Positions 8,826 to 18,711 of a DNA stretch of 64,000 nucleotides are shown here, piece after piece. The first letter of the stretch is position 1, and the number at the start of each line of letters is the position of its first letter. This stretch comes from Alistipes sp. dk3624 (GTDB lineage Bacteria > Bacteroidota > Bacteroidia > Bacteroidales > Rikenellaceae). The position numbers and the translations under genes are program-made. A model generated the notes under the pieces. The model saw only the letters and a list, made by a program, of their open reading frames with translations. It made no database searches and was not told the origin of the DNA. The DNA is taken from contig NZ_CP045651.1 of the NCBI RefSeq assembly GCF_009557455.1, positions 2,480,001 to 2,544,000 on the forward strand, written 5' to 3'.

Positions 8826-10916
8826 CTATTTGATTCCCATTTTGTCGAATAGCGCCTGCGTGTCGGGTTTATGTCCGCGGAAACGGACGTACAGCTCCAT
8901 CGGGTGCTCCGAGTTGCCTTTCGACAGGATGTTTTCGCGGAACGACGCGGCCGTCTCCCGGTCGAAAATGCCTTTTTCCTTGAACAGCGAGAACGCGTCC
9001 GCTTCGAGCACTTCGGCCCATTTGTAGCTGTAATACCCGGCGGCATAGCCTCCGGCGAAGATGTGCGTGAACGAGGTCGACATGCACTGTCCGTCCACCC
9101 GCGGCATCACCTGGGCCCTGGCGACTGCCTTCGCTTCGAAAGCGTCGGCCGGTTCGTTCACGGGGGCGGTAATGCTGTGCCAGGCCATGTCGCACAAACC
9201 GAACGATACCTGGCGGATATGCTGGTAGGCGGCCAGGTAGTTCTTGGCGTCGATGATCCGCCGGATCAGCTCGGCCGGCATCTTTTCGCCGGTCTGGTAG
9301 TGTACGGCCCAGAGGTCGAGGAACTCTTTCTCGGTAGCCCAGTTCTCCATAATCTGCGACGGCAGTTCGACGAAATCGCGGTAGACCGACGTGCCGGTCA
9401 TGCCGGGGTAGTTTCCCTGCGAGAAAATGCCGTGCAGCGAGTGTCCGAATTCGTGCAGCATCGTGCTGACCTCGTCGAATGTCAGCAGCGACGGGGTATT
9501 CTCGGTCGGTTTCGTGAAGTTGAAAACCAGCGAGACCAGCGGGCGGGTGTCCTGCCCGTCGCGCGCCGACTGGCTGCGGAATTCGGTCATCCAGGCCCCG
9601 CCGCGTTTCGAGGCCCGCGGGAAGAAGTCCATGTACAGTACGGCCAGGAATTTCCCGTCGGCGTCGTGCACTTCGTAGGCCTTTACGTCCGGGTGGTAGA
9701 CCGGGATGTCGGGGTTCTCTTTGAACGAGATTCCGTAGAGTCTGCCGGCCAGGTCGAAAATGCCGGCCTGCACGTTTTCGAGTTTGAAATAGGGCTTGGT
9801 CAGCTCTTCGTTGATGCTGTATTTTTCGTTTTTCAGTTTTTCGGAATAGTAGGAAAAATCCCACGGCATCAACTCGCCGGTAAAACCGTTCGCGGCCGCA
9901 TATTCGGCGACGCTCTTTACGTCGGCATGCGCGGCGCCGATCGCCCGGTCGAGCAGTTCGGTCAGGAAAGCGTTGACCGTCGGGGCGCTTTCGGCCATCC
10001 GTTCTTCGAGCACATAGTCGGCGTAAGTATCGTAGCCGAGCAGGCGGGCCACTTGTAGCCGGGTGTCGGCGATCTCTTCGACGATCTTCGAGTTGTCGAA
10101 CTCGCCGCCGAACGCGCGGGTGTTATACGCTTTCCACAGCTTCTCCTTCAGCTCGCGGTTCGACGAGTACATCATAAACGGCGACATACTCGGGTATTGC
10201 AGCGTGACGACCCACCCTTCGAGGTTACGCTCTTTGGCCTCGGCCGCCGCTCCTTCGCGGACAAGGTCGGGCAGTTCGGCGACCTGCGCCGAGTCGGTGA
10301 TGTGCAGGATAAAGGCGTTGGTCGCGCCGAGCGTGTTCTGGTTGAATTTCTGGGTCAGTTGCGACAGTTTGGCGGTTAGCTCGCGGTAGGTCTTTTTATC
10401 CGTTTCGGACAGCGCCGCGCCGTTGCGCGCGAAATCTTTGTAGGTCTTTTCGAGCAGGCGAGACTGTTCGGGCGTCAGGGCGAGCGAGTCGCGTCGGGCG
10501 TAGACCGCTTTGACCCGTTCGAAAAGCGCCGGATTCAGCGTGATGTCGTTGCTGAATTCGGTCAGAACAGGCGAGATTTCCAGCGCCAGGTTCTGCATCG
10601 TGTCGTTCGTGTTCGCTTCGTTCAGGTTGAAAAAGACGCTGCTGACGTTGTCGAGGCGTTCTCCGCTGAACGCAAGCGCTTCGACGGTATTCGCAAAGGT
10701 CGGTTCGTCGGGATTGTTCACGATGCGGTCGATGTCCGCACGGGCCTCTTCGAGCGCTTTGTCGAAAGCCGGTTTGTAATCTTCGTTTGTGATTTGCGGG
10801 AACAGCGGCGCTTCGTAGGGCGCGGTGGACGTCACCAGCAGCGGATTCTTTTTTTCGCCGCAGGCTCCCAGCGTCAGGACGGGAATAGCCATACAATACA
10901 AAATTATTTTTTTCAT
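8826..10916 (-). CDS. M3-family zinc metallopeptidase (oligopeptidase A / Dcp type) lipoprotein
   Basis: Thimet-oligopeptidase family enzyme that cleaves short peptides. The chosen start (MKKIILYCMAIPVLTLGAC) gives a lipobox LGAC; an in-frame Met eight codons upstream would spoil the signal peptide. 696 aa, normal for the family (about 680-710). The zinc-binding HEFGHSLH motif is at about residues 488-495. The third ligand Glu region follows (FVELPSQIMENWATE), and the C-terminal GYAAGYYSYKWAEVLEADAF is a family signature. Periplasmic or surface location is implied by the lipobox. It lies 56 bases downstream of lptD. Confidence 0.95.
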   Translation of the reverse strand: MKKIILYCMAIPVLTLGACGEKKNPLLVTSTAPYEAPLFPQITNEDYKPAFDKALEEARADIDRIVNNPDEPTFANTVEALAFSGERLDNVSSVFFNLNEANTNDTMQNLALEISPVLTEFSNDITLNPALFERVKAVYARRDSLALTPEQSRLLEKTYKDFARNGAALSETDKKTYRELTAKLSQLTQKFNQNTLGATNAFILHITDSAQVAELPDLVREGAAAEAKERNLEGWVVTLQYPSMSPFMMYSSNRELKEKLWKAYNTRAFGGEFDNSKIVEEIADTRLQVARLLGYDTYADYVLEERMAESAPTVNAFLTELLDRAIGAAHADVKSVAEYAAANGFTGELMPWDFSYYSEKLKNEKYSINEELTKPYFKLENVQAGIFDLAGRLYGISFKENPDIPVYHPDVKAYEVHDADGKFLAVLYMDFFPRASKRGGAWMTEFRSQSARDGQDTRPLVSLVFNFTKPTENTPSLLTFDEVSTMLHEFGHSLHGIFSQGNYPGMTGTSVYRDFVELPSQIMENWATEKEFLDLWAVHYQTGEKMPAELIRRIIDAKNYLAAYQHIRQVSFGLCDMAWHSITAPVNEPADAFEAKAVARAQVMPRVDGQCMSTSFTHIFAGGYAAGYYSYKWAEVLEADAFSLFKEKGIFDRETAASFRENILSKGNSEHPMELYVRFRGHKPDTQALFDKMGIK

Positions 10917-10972
10917 TTCAAAGCAGTATAGAGATTGCAAATATCGTACTAACTAACGCGGCCCGCGACCGT

Positions 10973-13720
10973 TTAATTGTCGTAGAAGTTGTCGTAGAAG
11001 CTGCTGTTGCGGTCGTACTTGAGGTCTTTCAGCATCGAAGCCTTCACGTTGATCGTGAAGCTCCAGCTCTTGCGGAACCCGATCGGAACCCAGTTGAACG
11101 ACATCTGCCAGCAGTGCAGGTCGCGGGTCAGCGTGAAGGTTCCCGGCGTGATTTTTTTCGATCCGAAGTCGTAACCGCCGTTGAACGTAACTCCCCATTT
11201 GGGCGTCAGGTTGACGCTGCCGTTGAAGCCGAGGGTTTGGACGATATTGGCCTGAAGCCCGGGCTTCGTATAGCTGAAGCTGTAATTGAATCCGAAATTC
11301 CACGGGATGCTGAAGTCGTAGTAAGTGGCCGACATCATTTGCCGCCGGGTGAACGGGTCGATTTGGTTGTAGCCGGGCTGCGTGAACATGTCGGTATATT
11401 CCGGAGGCACTTCGGTCGTCCCGCTGTTGATGTCGTTGATGGCTGCCGGCGACGAGGATCCCCGGTTTTTCGAATTGAACGAATAGCCGAACGAGGTGCT
11501 GACGCTCGTGAGCCGTCCCAGTTTCCCTTTCCGCAGCATGAACTTGTTGACCTTTCGTCCGTTGGCGTCTATCTGATAAGGATCGAGCGTCGCGTTGACG
11601 TTCAGTCCGACGTTTTTGAACAGGTTGGTGCGCAGGTTGATCGAGAAAGGAGCCAGGTTCAGCGAGTCGGCCAGGAAATTGTAGGACGACGTGATGCTGA
11701 AGTTGTCGATCAGCTTGATCTTCCGGAATCCCGAGGTGTCTTTGTTGCTGCGCACTTTCATTTCCAGCGTTTGGGTGAGTCCGAAGGATATGCCCGCGCT
11801 ACGCCCCGCGCTCGGCACCCCGTACAGACCCTCCTCGAACGGCGAATAGCGCCTCATGTTACCCAGCGTATCGCTCTGCACGTATTTGTAATACCCGTAT
11901 TTGGCGGCTCCGAAATCGGGGCGGTAGTTGAAGCTGATCGTCGGGGTCAGCGTGTGGCGGAACGCCTGCACGGCAGCCGTTTTTTTGAACTGGTAGGTTC
12001 CGTACAGCTTGGTCGTGGCGCTGACCGAGAAACTGTAATCGTACAGCCGGTAGAAGCCGGTGGTCGTATCGCCGTTGACGACCGACCGGGAAACCGGGTC
12101 CCACTCCTTGTCGATCTTGCGGAAGTACCAGCGTTCCTGATAGTTTGCCGAAGGACTGACGTTGATGTAGTTGAGCAGGTTCAGCGACGTGGAGATCGGA
12201 ATGTTGTGGTTGACGCCGTTCTTCATCTGCTTGAACATCCGGTCGGTGAACAGATCCCTTTCTTTGACTTTTACGTTGTTGCCGAGCGTTCCCGTGTAGG
12301 TGAACGAAATTTTCTCGTACCAGCGCTGCTTGCCGACGGCCTCCTTGCGCCGGAACGGATAGACGCGCGATACGCTGAAAACCACGTTCGGGAAACTCAG
12401 CGAAACGGTCGTGTCCTGCGAGTTCTGCGAGTGCTGCATGTTGGTCGATAAAGAGAACGGCGTACCGGCCCACGATTTGGAGTAGGAGATGCTGGAGTTG
12501 GTTTGCGTGTTCAGGTAGTCGTTGATCGTCTGCGCCCCGTATTTGCTGTAACCGCTGGTTGAAAAGTTCACGCTGGCCGAGAAGGTCGAGTTCGGGCGGA
12601 ACTTCGCGTCCTGCTGGTGCGTCCATTGCAGGTTGAAGTTGTTCATGTTGACGTAGTCGGGCTCGTCGCGTTCGCCGATGATGTCTTTTGAAAAGTAGAA
12701 ATTCAGGCCGCCCCGGTATTTGTACCGCTTGACATACCGCGAAGCGAGGCTCGCTTGCCACGATCCCAGCGTGTAGAAACCGCCCTGGACGGTCATGTCC
12801 ATGTAGTCGTTGAATGCGAAATAGTACCCGGCGTCCCGCAGGAAAAAGCCCTTTATGGCCTCCTCGCCCCAGGTCGGCATGATGAAACCGGAGTGGCGTC
12901 CGCTCATCGTCGGAAAGAAGCCGAACGGCAGTCCGAGGAAATAGATCGGCACGTCTTCCATCACCAGGTACGACGGGCCGACGATCACCTTCTTGCCCGG
13001 AATGGTCTTGGCCTTGGTCATTGCCAGGTAGAAGTGCGGGTGATCCAAGTCGCAGGTGGTGTATTTGCCGTTGGCGATGTTGATCGTGTTGTCGGGCATT
13101 TTCTTGACGCGCGAGCCTTTCAGGTAGCCTTCGCCGTCCTGCGTCGTCACGCCTTTGATACGGGCCTTTTCGGTGGCGATGTTGTAGGTGATCGTGTCCA
13201 TCTGGTAGGTCGATCCTCCGTCGGTGAATTCGGGCCGGGTGTTCGTCTTGGTGGTCGTATCTTCGCGTCCGTAGGCGAAGATGATCTTGTCGTCCATGTT
13301 GATTTTCATGAAGTCCGCCTTCAGGTTTTTATCCTGGTAGTCGACGTCGCCTTTCTCGTAGATGTAGACCGTTTTGTTACGAAGATCGTAAACCAGCGAA
13401 TCCTGGTTTTTCCCCGAAATTACGTCGTCGAGGAACGATTTGCGCTGCGCGGTGTCTTTCTTGGAAGTATCCCGCGCGGCGACGGCCGCACTGTCGGCCG
13501 CCGCATATTGCGGCGTCGCGGAAGAATCCAGTCCGGGGACGGAGTCTGCGGCCGCGTGCGCGATCGCAACGTTTTCCGTCAGCGAATCGCGTCCTGCGGT
13601 ATCCTGCAAAAAGGATTCGTCCGAAGAGGCCGGATAAGCCCTCTCGCGGCTGAAAACAAGCTGTCCAAACGGGATCAGACATAGCAGGAGTAAGATATAT
13701 TTCGCTTTTTTTAGCCGCAA
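10973..13720 (-). CDS. lptD: LPS-assembly outer-membrane protein LptD (Bacteroidota type)
   Basis: A 915-aa outer-membrane protein that inserts lipopolysaccharide in the outer leaflet. A signal peptide (residues about 5-24) precedes a low-complexity Asp/Ser/Ala linker. An OstA/LptA-like jellyroll follows (DSLVYDLRNKTVYIYEKGDV, GVTTQDGEGYLKGSRVKKMP, ANGKYTTCDLDHPHFYLA), then VIVGPSYLVMEDVPIYFLGL, which leads into the barrel. From residue about 270 there is a long beta-barrel with alternating aromatic strands. The C-terminus ends in SFYDNFYDN rather than a terminal Phe. The next gene across a divergent promoter is a cell-wall amidase, a common Bacteroidota arrangement. Confidence 0.88.
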   Translation of the reverse strand: MRLKKAKYILLLLCLIPFGQLVFSRERAYPASSDESFLQDTAGRDSLTENVAIAHAAADSVPGLDSSATPQYAAADSAAVAARDTSKKDTAQRKSFLDDVISGKNQDSLVYDLRNKTVYIYEKGDVDYQDKNLKADFMKINMDDKIIFAYGREDTTTKTNTRPEFTDGGSTYQMDTITYNIATEKARIKGVTTQDGEGYLKGSRVKKMPDNTINIANGKYTTCDLDHPHFYLAMTKAKTIPGKKVIVGPSYLVMEDVPIYFLGLPFGFFPTMSGRHSGFIMPTWGEEAIKGFFLRDAGYYFAFNDYMDMTVQGGFYTLGSWQASLASRYVKRYKYRGGLNFYFSKDIIGERDEPDYVNMNNFNLQWTHQQDAKFRPNSTFSASVNFSTSGYSKYGAQTINDYLNTQTNSSISYSKSWAGTPFSLSTNMQHSQNSQDTTVSLSFPNVVFSVSRVYPFRRKEAVGKQRWYEKISFTYTGTLGNNVKVKERDLFTDRMFKQMKNGVNHNIPISTSLNLLNYINVSPSANYQERWYFRKIDKEWDPVSRSVVNGDTTTGFYRLYDYSFSVSATTKLYGTYQFKKTAAVQAFRHTLTPTISFNYRPDFGAAKYGYYKYVQSDTLGNMRRYSPFEEGLYGVPSAGRSAGISFGLTQTLEMKVRSNKDTSGFRKIKLIDNFSITSSYNFLADSLNLAPFSINLRTNLFKNVGLNVNATLDPYQIDANGRKVNKFMLRKGKLGRLTSVSTSFGYSFNSKNRGSSSPAAINDINSGTTEVPPEYTDMFTQPGYNQIDPFTRRQMMSATYYDFSIPWNFGFNYSFSYTKPGLQANIVQTLGFNGSVNLTPKWGVTFNGGYDFGSKKITPGTFTLTRDLHCWQMSFNWVPIGFRKSWSFTINVKASMLKDLKYDRNSSFYDNFYDN

Positions 13721-13736
13721 ATCCCAACAAATAATT

Positions 13737-13752
13737 TAACTTTGCAAAGTTA
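13737..13752. promoter_or_regulatory. Back-to-back divergent -7 boxes in a 16-bp palindrome
   Basis: TAACTTTGCAAAGTTA is a perfect palindrome. Its left half is a TAnnTTTG -7 box reading right (toward the amidase at 13809). Its right half is the same box reading left (toward lptD at 13720). No clear TTTG is seen at 19-21 nt on either side. The two promoters cannot be occupied at once. Confidence 0.6.
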
Positions 13753-13808
13753 TCAAATTTCGTCCGCAAAAATAGTTAAAAAAAAAGAGTTCTCTAACGT
13801 TTGCCGTA

Positions 13809-14990
13809 ATGAAAGTTTCAAGCCTCACGTTTTTAACGGTTTCGGTCGTTTTTCTTTCGCTTTTCGGCGTCGTTATTACTGCTAACGCGCAAAAGAAGGA
13901 AATCGGTATAAATACCGTCGTAATTGATGCGGGACACGGCGGACGGGACGCGGGAGCCGTCGGCCGGATTTACAAGGAAAAAGATATCAATCTGGACGTT
14001 GCGCTCCGTTTGGGAAAGATGATCGGCCAGAAATATCCCGATGTCAAAGTGGTGTATACGCGCAAGACCGACGTGCTGATCCCGTTGAACGAACGGGGAA
14101 ACATCGCCAACAAGGCCGGAGCGGATCTGTTCATTTCGATCCATATCAACAGCAACAAATCTTCCGCGCCGTCGGGCACGTCGACTTACGTGATGGGGGT
14201 CGACAAGGCCGGCAAGAACCTCGATGTCGCGATGAAGGAGAACGACGTGATTTCGTACGAAGACGATTATTCGACCAAATACCAGGGATACGTGCCCGGC
14301 TCGCCGGAATCGTTCATTATCTTTTCGCTGATCCAGTCCGCTTACTTGTCGCAAAGCTGCACGTTCGCGGATATGGTGCAGAAACAGTTTGCCAGTCAGA
14401 CCAAAATGCAGAACCGCGGCGTGCACCAGGCCGGTTTTTTGGTGCTGTGGTCGGCGGCGATGCCGAGCATCCTGGCGGAGTTCGGGTTTATTTCGAATCC
14501 CGCGGAGGAGAAGTTCGTCGGTTCTGACAAAGGGCGCGAGACGTATGCGCGCTGTTTGTTCAACGCATTCAGCGAGTACAAGGTGCGCAGCGAGGGACGT
14601 GGCACACGGATTGTTTTGAGTGACGACGACGGGGACGATTCGCAGCCGAGGAACGATTCTGCGGCGGATTTCGCCCGGGACGAGCCGGAAACGGCCGCAA
14701 CGGAGAGCGTCGCGGACGACAGCGGCGGGGAGATCGTCTACCGGGTTCAAGTCGCTTCGGCCCCGCAGAAACTGCCGAAGAATTCGTCCCGTTTCGGGCC
14801 TTATCGCGGCGAGGTGCAGGAGATCGTGATCGGCGGCACGTACAAATATTTCGTCGGCGGCACGTCGTCTTACCACGAAGCGTTATCTTTGCAAACCCAG
14901 GTGCGCAAGAGTATCCGGGACGCGTTCCTGGTCGCATTCGACGGCGATAAAACGATCCCGGTCGGCGAAGCGCGCCGCAGGCAGCAGTGA
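13809..14990 (+). CDS. N-acetylmuramoyl-L-alanine amidase (Amidase_3) with SPOR-like C-terminus
   Basis: A 393-aa periplasmic zinc amidase that cuts the stem peptide from MurNAc during cell separation. It has a signal peptide (residues 1-27). The catalytic domain runs from about 33 to 260: VVIDAGHGGRDAGAVG holds the first zinc His, KEKDINLDVALRLG the Glu, and DLFISIHINSN the second His. A Ser/Asp/Glu-rich linker (about 270-310) leads to a C-terminal segment, IVYRVQVASAPQKLP, that looks like a SPOR peptidoglycan-binding domain. The gene heads a rightward run with the MCE protein (43-bp gap) and mutS2. Confidence 0.93.
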   Translation: MKVSSLTFLTVSVVFLSLFGVVITANAQKKEIGINTVVIDAGHGGRDAGAVGRIYKEKDINLDVALRLGKMIGQKYPDVKVVYTRKTDVLIPLNERGNIANKAGADLFISIHINSNKSSAPSGTSTYVMGVDKAGKNLDVAMKENDVISYEDDYSTKYQGYVPGSPESFIIFSLIQSAYLSQSCTFADMVQKQFASQTKMQNRGVHQAGFLVLWSAAMPSILAEFGFISNPAEEKFVGSDKGRETYARCLFNAFSEYKVRSEGRGTRIVLSDDDGDDSQPRNDSAADFARDEPETAATESVADDSGGEIVYRVQVASAPQKLPKNSSRFGPYRGEVQEIVIGGTYKYFVGGTSSYHEALSLQTQVRKSIRDAFLVAFDGDKTIPVGEARRRQQ

Positions 14991-15033
14991 TTGAACGAAC
15001 GATTGTGAATAACGGACAGATAAAATTTTAGGC

Positions 15034-15984
15034 ATGAAATTGAAACTGAGCAGAGAATTTAAGATAGGCTTTTTCGGGATACTGATGATCGCGGCGTTGT
15101 ATTGGGGGATCAATTTCCTTAAGGGACGGGATTTGTTCACGTCGTCGGTGCATTACTATGCCGTATACGATCAGGTGAACGGCCTGCAGTCGTCGGCCGC
15201 CGTGCTGATCAAAGGTTATAAGGTGGGGTCGATCAGCGATATCAGCTTCGATCCGGAACGGTCGGATAAGGTGGTCGTGGAATTTTCGATCAAGTCGAAA
15301 TTCAAGATTCCGGACGATACCAAGGCGCGGATTTTCAGCGACGGGCTTATGGGCGGCAAGGCCGTCGAACTGGAACTGGGCAAGTCGGCCAAATACCTGC
15401 AACAGGGCGATACGCTCTTTTCGGAGATCAACAAGGATTTCCTGGAGGTGGCCGGCAGCGAGTTCGAGTTCCTGAAACAGCGCGCCAACGACGTGATCAA
15501 CCAACTGATGATTACGCTCGGACATATCAATACGCTGATGGCCGACAACAAGGACAACCTGAATGCGACATTTACGAACATCGCTTCGATATCGGGCAAT
15601 CTCAACGAAGTGATCGCCGGGGAGAAAAATAACGTCCGCGAGATCGTGCAGAACCTGAACGAGTTGTCCAAAACGCTGAACGGCAAGTCAGGACAGATCG
15701 ACCGGATCGTCACCAACGTCGAGAATTTCAGCGATTCGCTAAGCAAGTCGAAGATTCCGACGATGATCGCGCAGGTGACCACGACGCTCGAATCGCTGAA
15801 CACGACGCTCGAAAAAGTCAACCACGGAGACGGCACGGTCGGTCGGTTCCTGAACGACCAGGCGTTGTATGACGAACTGGTGGACGCCACGGCGAATCTG
15901 TCGGCCCTGCTGGAAGATCTGAAAGCGCACCCGAGCCGTTATATCAACGTGTCGGTGTTCGGCCGGCGCAACCGGGACGAATAG
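15034..15984 (+). CDS. MlaD/MCE-domain lipid-transport protein
   Basis: A 316-aa protein with one N-terminal transmembrane anchor (KIGFFGILMIAALYWGINFL). A single MCE domain follows at about 38-115 (VHYYAVYDQVNGLQSSAAVLIKG-like start, VGSISDISFDP). A long helical, coiled-coil-prone region runs from about 140 to 300 (NTLMADNKDNLNATFTNIAS). This is the periplasmic substrate-binding subunit type of an ABC phospholipid transport system (MlaD role). The permease and ATPase genes (MlaE/MlaF) are not next to it here. It lies between the amidase and mutS2 genes, with 43- and 37-bp gaps. Confidence 0.9.
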   Translation: MKLKLSREFKIGFFGILMIAALYWGINFLKGRDLFTSSVHYYAVYDQVNGLQSSAAVLIKGYKVGSISDISFDPERSDKVVVEFSIKSKFKIPDDTKARIFSDGLMGGKAVELELGKSAKYLQQGDTLFSEINKDFLEVAGSEFEFLKQRANDVINQLMITLGHINTLMADNKDNLNATFTNIASISGNLNEVIAGEKNNVREIVQNLNELSKTLNGKSGQIDRIVTNVENFSDSLSKSKIPTMIAQVTTTLESLNTTLEKVNHGDGTVGRFLNDQALYDELVDATANLSALLEDLKAHPSRYINVSVFGRRNRDE

Positions 15985-16021
15985 CGCGTCCGTTTACCGT
16001 ATTAATTTTTTTCCGAAAGTT

Positions 16022-18514
16022 TTGGTTTATCCCGATAATTTTGAGAATAAGATCGGTTTCGATCGTATCCGTAGCCAGGTCAAGGCGCTCTGCGTGACGC
16101 AGGGCGCAGTCGATAAACTTTTTGAGGCGGCGTTCAGTGACGACTACGAGTCGGTCGTCGCGCGTCTCGGTCAGGTTTTCGAGATGCGAACGGTGTTGAT
16201 GATGGACAACGGACTGCCCGAAGGCAGCTTTGTCGATATGGACGCGTTCCTGAAAAAAGGGGCCGTCGAGGGCTCTTTCCTGGATGTCGGCGAGTTGGCG
16301 GCGTTGCGCAAAGGGTTGGCGATGGTCCACGGGCTGGTCGCCTTTTTCAATGCCCGTACCGACGAGCAGTATCCGCAGTTGAGGGCCCTGTGCAGCGGGG
16401 TCGACGGTTTTCCGGAGATCATCAACCACATCGACTCGATCGTCGACAAGTTCGGAAAGGTGCGGGACAACGCTTCCGCGGAACTGTTCTCGCTGCGCCG
16501 GACGATCCGCGACCGGGAGAGCCAGGTGTCGCGCCGCCTGCAACAGATCATGGGACAGGCGCAGGCTTCGGGCATCGTGGACGGCGACGTGTCGGTCTCG
16601 ATCCGCGAAGGGCGCGCCGTGATCCCGGTGGCCGCCGCCAATAAAAAGAAAATCAAAGGCCTGATCCACGACGAGTCGGCGACCGGCAAGACGGTCTATA
16701 TCGAACCGATCGAGGTCGTGGAGCTCAACAACGAACTGAAGGCGCTCGAATACGAGGAGCGCCGCGAGGTCGTGCGTATCCTGACCCGTTTTACCGATGC
16801 GATCCGTCCCGACCTGCCCCGTATCCGCGAGTCGGGCGATTTCCTGACGACGATGGATTTCATCCGGGCCAAGGCGCGTTTCGCGTTGGCCAACGATTGT
16901 ACGTTGCCGATCGTCGAGAACCGCAGTTCGATCCGCCTGATCCGGGCCCGGCATACGTTGCTCGCGCAGACGTTGCGGCGCGAAGGGAAGGAGATCGTTC
17001 CGCTCGATCTGACCCTGACCGACGACAAGCATATCCTGGTGATTTCGGGGCCGAACGCCGGCGGCAAATCGGTCTGTTTGAAAACGGTCGGGCTGCTGCA
17101 ATACATGCTTCAGAAGGGGTTTCTCGTGTCGGTTTCCGAAAATTCGGAGATGGGGATTTTCAAAGATATCTTCATCGACATCGGCGACGAGCAGTCGATT
17201 GAAAACGACCTGAGTACTTACAGTTCGCACTTGCTGAATATGAAGAATATCCTCCGCAGCGCGGGGGAGCGTTCGCTGATTCTGATCGACGAGTTCGGCA
17301 CGGGTACCGAGCCGATCATCGGCGGAGCGATTGCCGAGGCGCTGCTTGAGAAGTTCGAACAGCGGCACTGTTTCGGCGTGATTACCACGCATTATTCGAA
17401 TCTGAAATACTACGCCAGCAATGCGCGCGGCATTCAGAACGGCGCGATGACGTTCGACGTGCAGAACATCCGCCCGTTGTTCCGGCTCGAAATGGGGAAG
17501 CCGGGCAGTTCGTTCGCCGTCGAGATCGCCCGCAAGATCGGGCTTCCGGAAGAGATCATCCGCAGCGCGTCGGAAAAAGCCGGCAGCGACCATATCAACA
17601 TCGAGCGCCAGTTGCGCGAGATCGCCCGCGACCGCCGTTACTGGGAGCAAAAGCGCGATAAAATCCGTCAGGCCGAAAAGCGCGTGGACGAACTTTCCGA
17701 AAAATATCAGTCCGAGCTGGAAACGCTGAAGGCGGAGCGCAGCCGGCTGTTGCGCGAGGCGAAGGCCGAGGCGCGGCAGATTACCGCCGAAGCGAACAAA
17801 CAGATCGAAAATACGATCCGGGTGATCCGCGAGTCGCAGGCAGATAAGGAAAAGACGTTGGAGGTGCGGCGCAAAATGGAGGAATTTAAAGAGACGCTGG
17901 AACAGGATTCCGCCGGAGACGAAGCGATCGACCGGAAAATCGAGCAGATCCGCCGGCGCGAACAGCGCCGTGCCGAACGCCGCAACCGCAAGCCGGAGAC
18001 CGGGAGTGCGACGCCTGCGCCGCCCCCCGAAAAGCCCCGGATCGTAGAGCCGGGCGTTAAAGTGCGGATCAAAGGGCAGGATGCCGTAGGCGAGGTTGTT
18101 AGCGTGAGCGGTAAGCGGGCCACCGTCGGTTTCGGGCAAATTCTGACGACTCTCGACGCCGAGCGGCTGGAACCCATCTCGAATGCCGAATATAAAAAGG
18201 CGGTGCGCAACGAACGTTCCGCGCCCGTTCCGGTCACGAATTACAGTACGGCCGAACGCCGGCTGCAATTTACCCAGCAGATCGACGTGCGCGGTATGCG
18301 GGTGTCCGAAGCGCTGCAGGCTACGCAGGATTTTGTCGACGAGGCGATCATGCTGGGTTTTTCCGAAATCCGGATTTTGCACGGCAAAGGTACCGGGGCC
18401 CTCAAAGAGGAGATTCGCAATTACCTGCGCGCGGTCGATCTGGTCAAAAGCGCCCGGGACGAGCACGAAGAACTCGGCGGGGCCGGCATTACGGTCGTCA
18501 AGTTGGATTTATAG
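16022..18514 (+). CDS. mutS2: MutS2 ATPase/endonuclease
   Basis: An 830-aa MutS2, which resolves recombination intermediates and, in other bacteria, rescues collided ribosomes. The start used is a TTG at 16022; the N-terminus V-YPDNFENKIGFDRIR matches the family start, and no ATG lies nearby. The MutS core and clamp precede the Walker A GPNAGGKS at residues 343-350. Walker B is LILIDEFGTGTEP (about 420-432), followed by the H-loop ITTHYSNLK. A long coiled coil runs at about 525-660. The C-terminal Smr nuclease domain (about 755-830) has IDVRGMRVSEAL and ILHGKGTGALKEEI. All key motifs are intact. Confidence 0.96.
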   Translation: MVYPDNFENKIGFDRIRSQVKALCVTQGAVDKLFEAAFSDDYESVVARLGQVFEMRTVLMMDNGLPEGSFVDMDAFLKKGAVEGSFLDVGELAALRKGLAMVHGLVAFFNARTDEQYPQLRALCSGVDGFPEIINHIDSIVDKFGKVRDNASAELFSLRRTIRDRESQVSRRLQQIMGQAQASGIVDGDVSVSIREGRAVIPVAAANKKKIKGLIHDESATGKTVYIEPIEVVELNNELKALEYEERREVVRILTRFTDAIRPDLPRIRESGDFLTTMDFIRAKARFALANDCTLPIVENRSSIRLIRARHTLLAQTLRREGKEIVPLDLTLTDDKHILVISGPNAGGKSVCLKTVGLLQYMLQKGFLVSVSENSEMGIFKDIFIDIGDEQSIENDLSTYSSHLLNMKNILRSAGERSLILIDEFGTGTEPIIGGAIAEALLEKFEQRHCFGVITTHYSNLKYYASNARGIQNGAMTFDVQNIRPLFRLEMGKPGSSFAVEIARKIGLPEEIIRSASEKAGSDHINIERQLREIARDRRYWEQKRDKIRQAEKRVDELSEKYQSELETLKAERSRLLREAKAEARQITAEANKQIENTIRVIRESQADKEKTLEVRRKMEEFKETLEQDSAGDEAIDRKIEQIRRREQRRAERRNRKPETGSATPAPPPEKPRIVEPGVKVRIKGQDAVGEVVSVSGKRATVGFGQILTTLDAERLEPISNAEYKKAVRNERSAPVPVTNYSTAERRLQFTQQIDVRGMRVSEALQATQDFVDEAIMLGFSEIRILHGKGTGALKEEIRNYLRAVDLVKSARDEHEELGGAGITVVKLDL

Positions 18515-18711
18515 ATTGAATTTTACGGGAAGCGGTCGTCGCCCTGGCGGACGTCGCGGCTGCTTTCGGTTTGCAGTGCATTCTTACTGAGATGTTTCCG
18601 ATAACGCTCGGATGGCGGTCAGAAAAATCCGGTGAAAAAATATCCGCAGAGGTATCTTCGAACGCGATTATTTATACTTTTACTATCGGACTGCTATCCA
18701 AAAAGTGTGAC

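Noticed and set aside
8801-9046. N-terminal extension of the lipoprotein at 8165-8800
   Set aside because: It would overlap the M3 peptidase coding region, and the internal start has a proper lipobox.
15944-18466. 840-codon open frame antisense to mutS2
   Set aside because: It mirrors the mutS2 frame in GC-rich DNA; the protein has the His/Asp/Arg-rich look of a shadow and no recognisable motif.
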